Below, piece by piece: positions 35,932-45,297 of a DNA stretch of 64,000 nt. Source of the stretch: Afipia sp. GAS231 (GTDB taxonomy: Bacteria; Pseudomonadota; Alphaproteobacteria; Rhizobiales; Xanthobacteraceae); the NCBI RefSeq assembly GCF_900103365.1, contig NZ_LT629703.1, positions 5,814,501 to 5,878,500 of the forward strand, read 5' to 3'. The notes below the pieces were generated by a model. That model did no database searches. It had not been told where the DNA came from and saw only the letters and a list, made by a program, of their open reading frames with translations. The position numbers and the translations under genes are program-made. How positions within the stretch are numbered: position 1 is the stretch's first letter; each line of letters opens with the position of its first letter.

Positions 35932-36618
35932 ATGAAGCGCACAAAATTGGTTCAGATCGCCGGGCTGCTCGCGGTGGTGGCGATGCTAGGTAGTGTGGGA
36001 ACGGCCACTGCTCAAACGACGGGTTCGGCGCCTTCTTCCATGCCGCCGCCTTCTTCCATGAAGACGATCGGCACTCCTGTAGCCGCTGCCAAGCCTGACA
36101 TCGTACCCTCGCTGTTCGTGCTCAATTCGCGCGGCGCGACGCTGCAGGGCGATACGTTGGCCCTCACAGGGATAACGCCGAACTCCATCATATTTGCCGA
36201 TCGTCCCGTCAGGTCCGCAGGCCACCAGCCCACTGCAGACGTGATCGCGGAATGGGGATCGGGCGAGGACAGCTTTACCAAGAATCCGCCCAACGCCACC
36301 GTTTCCGTCCTGAACAAGGATGGTTCGGTGAAAGACGCCGTGGTGGTGCTGAAGAATCCGAAGCTCGAGGGCGACAAGCTGACGTTCACTGTCCAGACCC
36401 TGGAAGGCGATCTCACCGGCGCCGACGGTGCGGCGGCGGTCTTCATCGACATTATCGGGCGGCCGTTTACGCCGATGTCGTTTGCCGGCGTTGCACGCCG
36501 CTCGGCGTTTCGCGGTGCCATGTATGCCGGTGCCGCCGGAGCGGTTGCGTATGGGGCATACGCTGCGCCCTATGTCCGCCCGGCGTGCGGCTATTACCCC
36601 TATCCGCCTTGCTACTGA
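35932..36618 (+). CDS. Exported protein, unknown, with Tyr/Pro-rich tail
   Basis: 228-aa protein with a signal peptide (to about TATAQ), a Ser/Pro linker and a globular part (SLFVLNSRGATLQGDTLALTG, IFADRPVRSAGHQ, AEWGSGEDSFTKNPPNATVS, LTGADGAAAVFIDI). A hydrophobic GAMYAGAAGAVAYGAYAAPY segment and a YYPYPPCY end follow. I know the central part as a recurring Bradyrhizobium hypothetical family, but no function. GGAG before ATG 35932 sets the start. It is followed 62 bp later by the DUF1254 gene, probably on one mRNA. Confidence 0.7.
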   Translation: MKRTKLVQIAGLLAVVAMLGSVGTATAQTTGSAPSSMPPPSSMKTIGTPVAAAKPDIVPSLFVLNSRGATLQGDTLALTGITPNSIIFADRPVRSAGHQPTADVIAEWGSGEDSFTKNPPNATVSVLNKDGSVKDAVVVLKNPKLEGDKLTFTVQTLEGDLTGADGAAAVFIDIIGRPFTPMSFAGVARRSAFRGAMYAGAAGAVAYGAYAAPYVRPACGYYPYPPCY

Positions 36619-36680
36619 GGTGAATGCGACGGGGAGGCGTGTGCTTCTCCCGTTCACATAGCTGAAGAGGAGTATCCGAC

Positions 36681-38132
36681 ATGTTTCGAGGAATTCTGAC
36701 ACTGACCTTGTCCCTCTGTCTTGGCGCGGCTGCCGCGCCGGTCCGAGCGGCGCCGATCACCGAGCAGGAGGCGCATGCCATAGCGGTGGACGCCTATGTC
36801 TACTTCTACTCGCTCTTATCGATGGACGTCACGCGCCAGCAGTTCACGAACATCGAACCCGGCAAGGAGCTCGGAAAAGGGCCGATGAACATGTTCATCA
36901 GCGTTCCCGAATACCCGCCGGCGGATTTCAAAGGTGTGGTCCGCTCCAATTTTGATACGCTCTATTCGATTGCGTGGCTCGACTTGAGGAAAGAGCCAAT
37001 GGTGGTCTCGGCGCCGGACACCGGCGGTCGCTACTACCTCCTGCCGATGCTCGACATGTGGACCGATGTGTTCGCCTCGCCGGGTTGGCGCACAACCGGG
37101 ACAACCGCCGCAACCTACATCGTGACCCCTCCGGGCTGGAGGCCCGACTTGCGCGACAAATTCATCGACGAGTTCAAGCTTCCGAAGGACACCCAGCGCA
37201 TCGAGGCGCCGACGCCTTATGTCTGGATCATCGGCCGCACCAAGACCGACGGTCCGGCGGACTACGATGCGGTTCACAAGATCCAGGCCGGTTATAAAGC
37301 CACACTGCTTTCGGAATTTGGCAAACCGCCAAAGCCGGTCGAGGTCAAAATCGACCCAAGCGTCGACATGAAGACGCCGCCAAAGATTCAGGTCGATACG
37401 ATGTCGGCCGGCGTGTATTTCGCCTATGCGGCTGAGTTGCTCAAGCTTCACCCGCCACATATCACCGACGAGCCGATTATCGCGCAGATGAAGAGAATCG
37501 GAATCGAGCCTGGCAAGAGCTTCGATATCGGCAGGCTCGATCCAGTCCTGCAAAGAGCGCTGGAGACCGCGCCGCAGGACGGCCAGAAGCTGATGGCCTG
37601 GAAGGTGCCGACGCTGGCGCGGGTTGCGAATGGCTGGTCGATGAACACCGATACAATGGGTGTCTACGGCAACTACTACCTGAAGCGGGCCATGGTTTCG
37701 CAGGTAGGGCTCGGAGCGAACCTGCCCGAGGATGCTATTTATCCCCTTAATATCGGTGACGAATCCGGCAAACCGCTGGATGGCGCAAACAAGTACACGA
37801 TCACATTTGCGAATGGCGCCGCCCCGCCGGTCAATGCCTTCTGGTCGATCACCCTTTACGATCAGGAAGGGTTCCAGGTAGGCAACGTCCTGAACCGCTT
37901 CGCGGTCTCCAGTTGGATGCCGTTCAAATACAACGCGGATGGTTCGCTCGACCTCTATTTTCAGAACGCGAGCCCCGGCAAGGACCTCGAAGCCAACTGG
38001 CTCCCGGCGCCGAAGGGCGCCTTCAACCTAACCATGCGCCTCTACAGCCCCAAGTCTGAGGCGCTAACCGGAAAATGGAACCCGCCGCCGGTCGTAAAGG
38101 CACAGACAACGGTAGGCCTGTCGGCTCAGTAA
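36681..38132 (+). CDS. DUF1254/DUF1214 exported protein, paralogue B
   Basis: 483-aa protein with a signal peptide (to about VRAA), DUF1254 (VVRSNFDTLYSIAWLDLRKEPMVVS, GGRYYLLPMLDMWTDVF) and DUF1214 (APPVNAFWSITLYDQEGF, SWMPFKYNADGSLDLYFQNASPG, ANWLPAP). It is clearly related to paralogue A at 26765 but only moderately similar. GAAGAGGAG precedes the ATG. A terminator-like hairpin follows, so with the gene at 35932 it forms a two-gene unit under motif site 8. Confidence 0.9.
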   Translation: MFRGILTLTLSLCLGAAAAPVRAAPITEQEAHAIAVDAYVYFYSLLSMDVTRQQFTNIEPGKELGKGPMNMFISVPEYPPADFKGVVRSNFDTLYSIAWLDLRKEPMVVSAPDTGGRYYLLPMLDMWTDVFASPGWRTTGTTAATYIVTPPGWRPDLRDKFIDEFKLPKDTQRIEAPTPYVWIIGRTKTDGPADYDAVHKIQAGYKATLLSEFGKPPKPVEVKIDPSVDMKTPPKIQVDTMSAGVYFAYAAELLKLHPPHITDEPIIAQMKRIGIEPGKSFDIGRLDPVLQRALETAPQDGQKLMAWKVPTLARVANGWSMNTDTMGVYGNYYLKRAMVSQVGLGANLPEDAIYPLNIGDESGKPLDGANKYTITFANGAAPPVNAFWSITLYDQEGFQVGNVLNRFAVSSWMPFKYNADGSLDLYFQNASPGKDLEANWLPAPKGAFNLTMRLYSPKSEALTGKWNPPPVVKAQTTVGLSAQ

Positions 38133-38138
38133 TTGGCT

Positions 38139-38171
38139 GAGAATGCCGGCGCTATCTACGCCGGCATTCTC
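38139..38171 (+). terminator. Hairpin after DUF1254 gene
   Basis: GAGAATGCCGGCG pairs perfectly with CGCCGGCATTCTC (13-bp stem, 7-nt loop), starting 7 bp after the stop codon. There is no run of T directly after it. Confidence 0.7.
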
Positions 38172-38319
38172 ACCTTCTAGCCAAGTCAGGAATTGATGAA
38201 GGCAACACGGAGTGGACCCTTGGCGAAGCCGTTCTAGCGGAGTGTGCTCAAAAATCAAAAATGATTGTTTGCCATTGCTCAGAACTATCGTCAGCCGGTC
38301 CATGTGGATGGGCAATCGC

Positions 38320-38673
38320 ATGCGCACCATAGCTGTCATTGACGACAATCCGAGCATGCTAAAGGGCCTCGACCGCCTGCTGTCAGCACACGGTTTCCGC
38401 GTTCAAACGTTCACTTCGGCAGAATTATTTCTCGAAAATCTCGCAGCGTGCGAGGTGGATTGCCTTCTTCTGGATATTCACCTCGGCGGGATTTCAGGCA
38501 TTGATCTGCAACGGCGGCTGACGTCATCGGGTACCGATCTGCCTGTTATCTTCATGACGGCAATCGACAATGAAGCCACCCGTCAGGAGGCATTTGATGC
38601 CGGTTGCGTTGCGTATCTTCGGAAGCCGTTTTTGGCAAATCTGCTCATCGACGCCATCAATAAGGTCCCGTGA
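38320..38673 (+). CDS. Stand-alone receiver-domain response regulator
   Basis: 117-aa CheY/FixJ-type receiver without output domain: VIDDN acidic pair, phospho-acceptor D52 (CLLLDIHLGG), FMTAIDNEATRQEA and LRKPF lysine. Earlier in-frame ATGs exist (38302, 38308); 38320 fits the domain edge best. The gene lies about 200 bp before the large sensor kinase and may relay phosphate from it. Its lack of a DNA-binding domain suggests it works through another protein. Confidence 0.85.
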   Translation: MRTIAVIDDNPSMLKGLDRLLSAHGFRVQTFTSAELFLENLAACEVDCLLLDIHLGGISGIDLQRRLTSSGTDLPVIFMTAIDNEATRQEAFDAGCVAYLRKPFLANLLIDAINKVP

Positions 38674-38877
38674 GAGCCTTGTGACCAGGAGCCGCTGGGG
38701 TTCGCGGTGAAGCGACTGGGCCATTTCCGTTGTTTCATCACGGTACACCTGCTGTGCGAGCGCATTGACCGAATTGCCATATTATACCTCCCACAATGCC
38801 AGCGGTCAGGCTACAATGGATGCAACCGGCGCGCACTGATCCAATCCCGCGAACACTCACACGGGGTTCGCTAAGAC

Positions 38878-40719
38878 ATGAGATTTCGGCTCCTTCTCAG
38901 TACGGTTGTGTTGCTTCTTGCCACGGCTGGTGCGGCCCTCTCCGAGCCGAAACGGGTGCTGGTTCTGCATCCCTTCGGACGCGATTTTGTGCCGTGGAGC
39001 CAATACGGAAAGACCGTTCGCGAGGAATTGCTCCGCCAATCGCCGGAAGGTATCGACCTCTACGAGACTTCACTCGTCTCCGCGCGTTCCAGCGACGGGG
39101 AAGAGGGGCCATTTGCCGATTATGTGCAGGCTCTTTTTGCCAAGCGCAAGCCGGATCTGGTCGTGGCCATCAGTAGCCCGGCAATCAGTTTTATCCAGAA
39201 GCACCGGGAGCAGCTTTTTTCATCCGTCCCTGCGGTGTTCATGGGGGTGGACCAGCGCAGAATTTCGCGGATCGATCTTACGACGCATGACGCATTGATC
39301 GCGAGCGACGTTGATTTCAACTTGATCATCGAGAACATTCTGAAGCTGCTTCCCAATGTCACGAATATTGCGATGGTTCTGGGTAGTTCACCCAATGAAC
39401 GATATTGGTCGGAGCAAATGCACGCGGAGTTGAAAACGTTCGAAAATCGAGTCACGTTTACCTGGTTCAACGAATTGTCGTTCGAAGAGGTGCTCAGGCG
39501 GGCCACCATGCTCCCGCCCAACACCGCTATCTTCTTCGTACTGCTGTCTGTTGATGCAGCCGGCGTCCCGCATGAAGAAGGAAAGGCGATGGCCCGTCTT
39601 CGCGCGGTTACCAACGCACCGATCTTTGGTTATTCCGATGTTTTTCTGGGACAAGGGATTGTCGGGGGGCCATTGATTTCGGTTTCGTCTGTCGGCCAGC
39701 AGGCTGCCGATGCCGCCGTGCGCATATTGGGCGGGGAATCGCCGGCAAGCATTCACACGCCTCCAATCAGGCCCGGAACGCCAAAGTACGACTGGAGGGA
39801 GTTGCAACGCTGGGGCGTCAGTGAAAGTCGGCTACCAGCCGGGAGCGAGATTTACTTCCGCTCCCCCAGCCCATGGGAACAGTATCGCCTGCAGATCAGT
39901 GCCGGGATCGCCGCCCTGCTGCTCCAGGCTGCCATCATTTCCTGGTTGCTGGTCGAGCATCGGCGGCGGCATTTCGCCGAGGCTGAAGCAAGTAGTCGCC
40001 GCCGGGAAGTTGTCCGTTTGAACCGGGTGACGACGGCAAATGTGCTGTCGTCGTCCATCGCGCATGAACTCAACCAGCCGTTGGGAGCCATCCTGAGCAA
40101 CACCGAAGCCGCGCAAGTGCTGCTAAAGGCTGACCCACCGGACCTTGGGCAAATTGGCGAAATCCTTTCCGATATTGTCAGGGACGAGCAGCGCGCGAGC
40201 GAGATCATCCGCGGCTTGCGGAACATGTTGAACAATCGAACCGAGGCCGATCTGCGGCTGGTTGATCTGAATGACGCGGTGCGGGCCCTGGCCAAGCTTG
40301 TTGCTCTTGAGATGGAACGGCGCGGAGTTGTGTTGCGCACCTTGCTTTCCGCCGAAACCTTGACGGTGCGATGCGATCCGATCCATTTGCAGCAGGTGCT
40401 CATGAACCTCGTCATGAACGGCATGGACGCCATGGACGGTGAGCCGATACCTCACAATCTGACGATCAGGACTCGCCGGAATGCGGAGTACGACGTTGTC
40501 GAAGTGCGCATCTCAGACTCCGGCAAGGGCATTGCCAAGGGCGCTCTGACGAGCATATTCGATGCGTTTGTTACGACGAAACCGCAGGGCACCGGCCTGG
40601 GACTTCCCATCGCGCGCACGATTGTTGAAAGCTATGGCGGTGACATCTGGGCCGAGAATCGCCAACGTGGCGCGGTGTTTTCGTTCAGGCTTCCATTGGC
40701 CAAGACGCAAGCAAAGTAA
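38878..40719 (+). CDS. Sensor histidine kinase with periplasmic ABC-type binding domain
   Basis: 613-aa kinase with a signal peptide (to about 22) and a periplasmic ABC_sub_bind-like sensor domain (about 25-320: RVLVLHPFGRDFVPWSQY, VVAISSPAISFI, VSSVGQQAADAAVRILGGE). One transmembrane helix follows (about 338-359). HisKA has phospho-acceptor H396 (SSIAHELNQP). The ATPase domain has NLVMNGMDAMDG, DSGKGIAKG and GTGLGLPIART. The periplasmic part suggests detection of a small solute. The last 102 codons are duplicated as a fragment at 41545. No motif copy precedes this gene. Confidence 0.92.
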   Translation: MRFRLLLSTVVLLLATAGAALSEPKRVLVLHPFGRDFVPWSQYGKTVREELLRQSPEGIDLYETSLVSARSSDGEEGPFADYVQALFAKRKPDLVVAISSPAISFIQKHREQLFSSVPAVFMGVDQRRISRIDLTTHDALIASDVDFNLIIENILKLLPNVTNIAMVLGSSPNERYWSEQMHAELKTFENRVTFTWFNELSFEEVLRRATMLPPNTAIFFVLLSVDAAGVPHEEGKAMARLRAVTNAPIFGYSDVFLGQGIVGGPLISVSSVGQQAADAAVRILGGESPASIHTPPIRPGTPKYDWRELQRWGVSESRLPAGSEIYFRSPSPWEQYRLQISAGIAALLLQAAIISWLLVEHRRRHFAEAEASSRRREVVRLNRVTTANVLSSSIAHELNQPLGAILSNTEAAQVLLKADPPDLGQIGEILSDIVRDEQRASEIIRGLRNMLNNRTEADLRLVDLNDAVRALAKLVALEMERRGVVLRTLLSAETLTVRCDPIHLQQVLMNLVMNGMDAMDGEPIPHNLTIRTRRNAEYDVVEVRISDSGKGIAKGALTSIFDAFVTTKPQGTGLGLPIARTIVESYGGDIWAENRQRGAVFSFRLPLAKTQAK

Positions 40720-40861
40720 GATGCGGCAAGCAACCTAGGGCGGGCCGCCAGAATGCGTCGCGAGCACCGGTGCCGGGAACAGGTTTCGATCTGGTGCGGC
40801 GATCGCCTCTCTATGTTCCGCCAGATCGACAGCGACAATGCGCGGCGGCTAACGACGCGAC

Positions 40862-41224
40862 CTATTTGCGGCGCCGAAGTACGGGTGGCGGCTGCGGTGG
40901 GCCCAAATCGCGCGCCCAGATCGTTCCGTTGTCGAACTGGACGGTCATGCCATCAGGCGAATAGACGGCGCCCTCGTTCCAGGCGTCGATCCAGATCCGC
41001 GTCGCCGGCGCAAACCAGTCAGGCCATGCGCGGGCTGGCTGGCCGGCTTCGTTGAGAAGATTGAGGTCGGGTCCGTTCTGGGTAATGAAAGTGGGACTGC
41101 CGACGGGACCCGCCCGACATGCTTCGACGCATCTATACGCGCCGGTCAGATTGATCGATTGTGCCGATGCTTCGGTTGCGACAAGCACGGCGAGGACAAC
41201 AACGGCGGATGATATCATTCGCAT
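40862..41224 (-). CDS. Small exported protein, unknown
   Basis: 120-aa protein with a signal peptide (MRMISSAVVVLAVLVATEASA) and a mature part INLTGAYRCVEACRAG, FITQNGPDLNLLNEAGQPARAW and YSPDGMTVQFDNGTIWARDLG. It looks like a small beta-rich periplasmic protein with one disulfide pair, of a family I know from Bradyrhizobium without function. GGAGTAAC precedes the ATG. Motif site 9 is 81 bp upstream. It sits between the sensor kinase and its duplicated fragment. Confidence 0.7.
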   Translation of the reverse strand: MRMISSAVVVLAVLVATEASAQSINLTGAYRCVEACRAGPVGSPTFITQNGPDLNLLNEAGQPARAWPDWFAPATRIWIDAWNEGAVYSPDGMTVQFDNGTIWARDLGPPQPPPVLRRRK

Positions 41225-41304
41225 GAAAAGTTACTCCAGCTCGTTTAGTGCGACCCAAATCGCGCAGATGACACGACCGCATAGAATAGTTTTTCAGTCC
41301 ATCC

Positions 41305-41318
41305 GACTATGCAAAATC
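41305..41318 (-). promoter_or_regulatory. Directional 14-bp motif, site 9
   Basis: Minus-strand GATTTTGCATAGTC (exact), 81 bp upstream of the small exported gene at 41224 and pointing at it. Confidence 0.75.
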
Positions 41319-41544
41319 CTACACCCCTACGTTCACCGACTAATCTGGTCGCGCTCCGCAGAATGATGGCGCTGTCTTATGCGCAAAGACTGCAACGGCC
41401 TCCGACAGGGGAGTTGGTAATTGAAAATTCAGCAAATCAGATTGGCTTTTTGCCCAAGAGCCTGACCCGTCGCACGACGGCAAACCCAGCGTTTCGCACA
41501 GATAGGCGACTGAGCCGTGTCCGACGTCTTGAAGCTCAGCAAAA

Positions 41545-41849
41545 TGAACGGCATGGACGCCATGGACGGCGAGCCGAGACCGCATAATCTGACGATCAGG
41601 ACCCGCCGGAATGCGGAGTACGACGTTGTCGAAGTGCGCATCTCAGACTCCGGCAAGGGCATTGCCAAGGGCGCTCTGACGAGCATATTCGATGCGTTTG
41701 TTACGACGAAACCGCAGGGCACCGGCCTGGGACTTCCCATCGCGCGCACGATACTCGAAAGCTACGGCGGTGACATCTGGGCCGAGAATCGCCAGCGCGG
41801 TGCGGTGTTTTCGTTCACGCTTCCACTAACTAGAATGCAAGCCGAGTAG
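41545..41849 (+). pseudogene. Duplicated 3' fragment of sensor kinase gene
   Basis: The block copies 40414-40719, the last about 102 codons of the kinase, beginning abruptly at ATGAACGGCATGGACGCC. A stretch of roughly 140 bp (about 41609-41751) shows no difference. The possible 110-aa product starts MSDVLKLSKMNGMDAMDG and contains the G1 and G2 boxes but no HisKA domain and only half of the N box, so it cannot be a working kinase. Confidence 0.85.
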
Positions 41850-41871
41850 GCAGCAGGCGAATATCGTCCGT

Positions 41872-42210
41872 TCAAAGAATATACATTCGCTTGGCTGCGG
41901 AAAGTGCGCGATTGCAGCCGGCGCGATCACCCCTCGCATCCAGCCGTTTGGCGCGGGCCATTGTCGCTGAGAATTTTGCCTGCAGGCGCTCCTGGGCTCG
42001 TTTCAAAGATTCCGGTGTTGGCTGCCGATCGAGTTGAGCGCCAACCGACTGTGGGGCCGTCAATCCCGCGTTTGGATTTCCCGCGGACCGGCGCATAGCT
42101 GCTTCAAATTGAGCAATGTCTTCGCTGCAAGGACCGGCTTGAGCAACCGTAGCGTACAGGCAGAGAATCGCGCAAATGATTGGGGCCGCTGCTTCTCGAA
42201 ATCTTGTCAT
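41872..42210 (-). CDS. Small exported helical protein, unknown
   Basis: 112-aa protein with a signal peptide (to about VAQA), GPCSEDIAQFEAAMRR, an SVGAQLDRQPTPESLKRAQE core and a C-terminal RGDRAGCNRALSAAKRMY. The Cys near each end and the QPTPES motif belong to a short helical periplasmic family frequent in Bradyrhizobium. GAGGACG precedes the ATG. Function unknown; no motif copy points at it. Confidence 0.7.
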   Translation of the reverse strand: MTRFREAAAPIICAILCLYATVAQAGPCSEDIAQFEAAMRRSAGNPNAGLTAPQSVGAQLDRQPTPESLKRAQERLQAKFSATMARAKRLDARGDRAGCNRALSAAKRMYIL

Positions 42211-42350
42211 CCGGTTTCGTCCTCATAATTGCTCAGTGTAGCATCGTCATCGGCCCCGGCGCCATAGTCCAACTTCGCCGGTAGGGTTAGCTCGGTCGGC
42301 CATAATAAGTTCGACAGAGCTGGCCGGCCGCAAATTGTTGTCAGATGTTC

Positions 42351-42364
42351 GTTTTTGCATAGTC
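42351..42364 (+). promoter_or_regulatory. Directional 14-bp motif, site 10
   Basis: Plus-strand GTTTTTGCATAGTC (13 of 14), 49 bp upstream of the FGE start and pointing at it; identical to site 11. Confidence 0.75.
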
Positions 42365-42412
42365 ACCCTCGCCAATTTCGAAGCATATCACATCAACAGA
42401 TGGAGTGCGGCG

Positions 42413-43387
42413 ATGCACGGCTCTGGGGCGATTGATCGTCAGAATACTGCTGCATTTGACGGAATGTTGCGGATTCCCGGCGGCACATTCCGCATGGGAT
42501 CGGACAGGCACTATCCCGAGGAAGCGCCGGTTCATCGCGTGACCGTCGATGAATTCCATATCGATCACACACCTGTTACAAACCGGCAATTCAAGGAATT
42601 CGTCAAGGCAACCGGCTACGTCACTTTTGCCGAAATTCCACCCGACCCGAAGGACTATCCCGGCGCGCTCCCTCACATGATCTATGCCGGCTCGCTGGTT
42701 TTCACACCGCCCGCGCGGGCTGTCGATCTCCGCGACTGGAGCCAATGGTGGCAATTCATGAAGGGCGCCGACTGGCGCCATCCATACGGCCCCAAGAGCA
42801 ACATCAATGCGCTCGACAATCATCCGGTCGTGCACGTCGCCTATTCCGACGCGCTCGCCTATGCGCGGTGGGCCGACAAGGATCTTCTGACCGAAGCGGA
42901 ATGGGAATTCGCCGCCCGTGGCGGACTTGACGGTGCGGAGTTTGCGTGGGGCGACGAGTTCGCGCCCGGCGGCAACCACATGGCCAATACCTGGCAGGGC
43001 GAATTCCCGAGGCAAAATCTCTGCACCGATGGCTTCGATCGCACCTCGCCGGTCACGGCCTTTCCGCCGAACGGCTACGGCGTCTACGACATGATCGGGA
43101 ATGTCTGGGAATGGACGTCCGACTGGTATTCGCAAAGGCATGAAGCGGACGCGCCGAAGGCGTGCTGCATTCCGGAAAATCCACGCGGCGGACGGGAGGA
43201 CGGAAGCTTCGATCCCAGCCAGCCACAGATCCGGATTCCCCGGAAGGTCTTGAAAGGCGGCTCGCATCTGTGTGCGCCGAACTATTGCCGCCGCTACCGG
43301 CCTGCCGCGCGGCACGCGGAGCCGATCGACACCTCGGCAAGCCATGTCGGCTTCAGGTGCATCACCAGGAAGAGGAGCGCGTCATGA
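42413..43387 (+). CDS. Formylglycine-generating enzyme (sulfatase-modifying factor)
   Basis: 324-aa FGE-sulfatase domain protein. It oxidises the cysteine of a sulfatase C-x-P/A-x-R motif to formylglycine, in the cytoplasm before export. MLRIPGGTFRMGSD, PVHRVTVDEFHID, NHPVVHVAYSDALAYARWA, LLTEAEWEFAARGG and NVWEWTSDW are family blocks. The copper-binding catalytic pair C287 and C292 stands in GGSHLCAPNYCRRYRPAARH, as in aerobic FGEs, so this is a true maturase. The start at 42413 is backed by GGAG. Its stop overlaps the next start (ATGA), giving translational coupling to the sulfatase. Confidence 0.93.
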   Translation: MHGSGAIDRQNTAAFDGMLRIPGGTFRMGSDRHYPEEAPVHRVTVDEFHIDHTPVTNRQFKEFVKATGYVTFAEIPPDPKDYPGALPHMIYAGSLVFTPPARAVDLRDWSQWWQFMKGADWRHPYGPKSNINALDNHPVVHVAYSDALAYARWADKDLLTEAEWEFAARGGLDGAEFAWGDEFAPGGNHMANTWQGEFPRQNLCTDGFDRTSPVTAFPPNGYGVYDMIGNVWEWTSDWYSQRHEADAPKACCIPENPRGGREDGSFDPSQPQIRIPRKVLKGGSHLCAPNYCRRYRPAARHAEPIDTSASHVGFRCITRKRSAS

Positions 43388-45093
43388 GTGAGGACCAAAA
43401 GTTTGGAAAGCCGGAGGATGGCGTCGTGCAAAATGGCGGAGGATTGAAACGCCGCGATCTCTTGTTGAGCGGCAGTTCGCTCGTCGCTGCTTCGGCGCTC
43501 TCGGCCGTCGGGCTGGCAACCACGGCGCAAGCGCAGCAACAACCGGCGGCGCCAGCGGCAGCCGGACAACGTCCAAACATCGTCGTCATCATGGGTGACG
43601 ACATCGGCATGTGGAATATCGGCGCCTATCACCGCGGCATGATGGCCGGGCGGACGCCGAACCTCGACAAGCTTGCCGCCGAAGGCATGCTGTTCACCGA
43701 TTACTACGCGGAGGCGAGTTGTACGGCGGGCCGCGCCAACTTCATCACCGGTGAGCTTCCGATCCGCACCGGCATGACCACGGTCGGCCAGGCCGGTGCG
43801 CCCACAGGGATACCCGCGCAGGCAGTTACCATTGCTACCGCGCTTAAAGGAATGGGCTACGCCACCGGTCAGTTCGGCAAAAACCACCTTGGCGATAAAA
43901 ACGAATTTCTGCCGACGGTGCACGGCTTCGACGAGTTTTTCGGATACCTCTACCACCTTGACGCGATGGAAGATCCAGCGCACCCCGCCTACCCCCAGGA
44001 ATTGCTCAACACCGTCGGCCCGCGCAACATGGTCCATTGTTATGCGACCAATGTCGACGACGTCACCGTGGATCCACGCTGGGGCAAGGTCGGCAAGCAG
44101 CGGATCGAGGACGCGGGAACGCTCTATCCCAAGCGGATGGAAACCGTGGACGACGAAATCCGCGACTTTGCGCTCAAGTTCATCGACAAGGCCAAGGCCG
44201 ACAACAAGCCGTTCTTCCTCTGGCTCAATCCGACCCGGATGCACATCGTCACCCACCTGTCGCCGAAGTACGAGGCGCTGCGCAACTCCAAGAACGGCTG
44301 GACCATTCATGAGGCCGGCATGGCGCAGCTCGACGATGACATCGGCATCGTGATGCAGAAACTGAAGGACATGGGCGTCGACGACAACACCATCGTCGTC
44401 TTCACCACCGACAACGGCACCGAAGTTTTCACCTGGCCTGATGGCGGGCAGACGCCGTTCGCGCAGAGCAAGGGCACGGTATTCGAGGGCGGTTTCCGTG
44501 TGCCCTGCATGGTCCGATGGCCGGGCAAAGTGCCGGCCGGCAAGGTCGAAAACGGCATCATCTCCGGGCTGGACTGGTTCCCGACGTTCCTTGCCGCGGC
44601 CGGCAATCCGAACATCGTCGAAGAATTGAAGAAGGGCAAGCAGATCGGCGACACTAGCTACAAGTGTCATCTGGACGGTTATAACCAGATGGACATGATC
44701 ACCGGCAAGGGGCCGTCGAACCGGCACGAGATCTGGTATTTCGGCGAAAGCGAACTGGGCGCCGTACGCATCGACGACTACAAATATCGCTTCATCGACC
44801 AGCCTGGAGGCTGGCTTGGTGACAAAACCAAGCCCGACGTGCCCTACCTGATCAACCTTCGCCTCGATCCCTTCGAGCGCACGGGCTGGCCGAATAACGG
44901 GACAAAGGACGGCGCCCAGCAATACTTCGACTGGTTCAAATTCGAATTCTGGCGCTTCGTATTTGTCCAGCAGCAGGTGGAAAAGCTGGCGATGACGGCG
45001 ATCGAGTTCCCTCCGATGCAGAGGGGTGCGAGCTTCAACCTGAGTGCCGTGAAAGAGAAAATCGAGGCCGCGAGGGCGGCAATGGCTAAATAA
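43384..45093 (+). CDS. Tat-exported arylsulfatase-type sulfatase
   Basis: 569-aa sulfatase. The N-terminal twin-arginine signal GLKRRDLLLSGSS (R23, R24) indicates export in folded form. GDDIG (D72, D73) gives metal ligands, and the formylglycine motif is C113-T-A-G-R, a C-x-A-x-R variant. Later come GKNHLGD, NPTRMH and TTDNGTE (further metal and substrate residues). The organic sulfate ester substrate is unknown. The gene is coupled to FGE by a 4-bp overlap, which implies that FGE activates it before folding. A hairpin follows the stop. It is under motif site 10. Confidence 0.93.
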   Translation: MSEDQKFGKPEDGVVQNGGGLKRRDLLLSGSSLVAASALSAVGLATTAQAQQQPAAPAAAGQRPNIVVIMGDDIGMWNIGAYHRGMMAGRTPNLDKLAAEGMLFTDYYAEASCTAGRANFITGELPIRTGMTTVGQAGAPTGIPAQAVTIATALKGMGYATGQFGKNHLGDKNEFLPTVHGFDEFFGYLYHLDAMEDPAHPAYPQELLNTVGPRNMVHCYATNVDDVTVDPRWGKVGKQRIEDAGTLYPKRMETVDDEIRDFALKFIDKAKADNKPFFLWLNPTRMHIVTHLSPKYEALRNSKNGWTIHEAGMAQLDDDIGIVMQKLKDMGVDDNTIVVFTTDNGTEVFTWPDGGQTPFAQSKGTVFEGGFRVPCMVRWPGKVPAGKVENGIISGLDWFPTFLAAAGNPNIVEELKKGKQIGDTSYKCHLDGYNQMDMITGKGPSNRHEIWYFGESELGAVRIDDYKYRFIDQPGGWLGDKTKPDVPYLINLRLDPFERTGWPNNGTKDGAQQYFDWFKFEFWRFVFVQQQVEKLAMTAIEFPPMQRGASFNLSAVKEKIEAARAAMAK

Positions 45094-45112
45094 GGATTTC
45101 CTGATCGTCATG

Positions 45113-45140
45113 GCGGACGGCCTTCGTGTGGGCCGTCCGC
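45113..45140 (+). terminator. Hairpin after first sulfatase
   Basis: GCGGACGGCC pairs perfectly with GGCCGTCCGC (10 bp) around an 8-nt loop, 20 bp after the stop codon. No long T run follows. It separates the FGE-sulfatase pair from the next unit, which has its own motif copy. Confidence 0.65.
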
Positions 45141-45297
45141 TGTGAGTGTGCGTCTGGTGACGATGAAGGAGAGATCGTCTCACGCGCGAAGGACACAGGG
45201 ACGCAATCAACCAGCCAAGCTTCATCGCATTGCTCCTACCAAGGAGGCGACAAACCCAAGCTCGGTCGAGATTTGTCGCAAGACTGAAGAACTGCCC

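Noticed and set aside
41340..41585. Minus-strand 81-codon frame near the kinase fragment
   Set aside because: No ribosome site or family, and it overlaps the duplicated kinase fragment in antisense.
43294..45225. 643-codon minus-strand frame opposite the first sulfatase
   Set aside because: The plus-strand frame has complete sulfatase motifs and a coupled start; the reverse has none.
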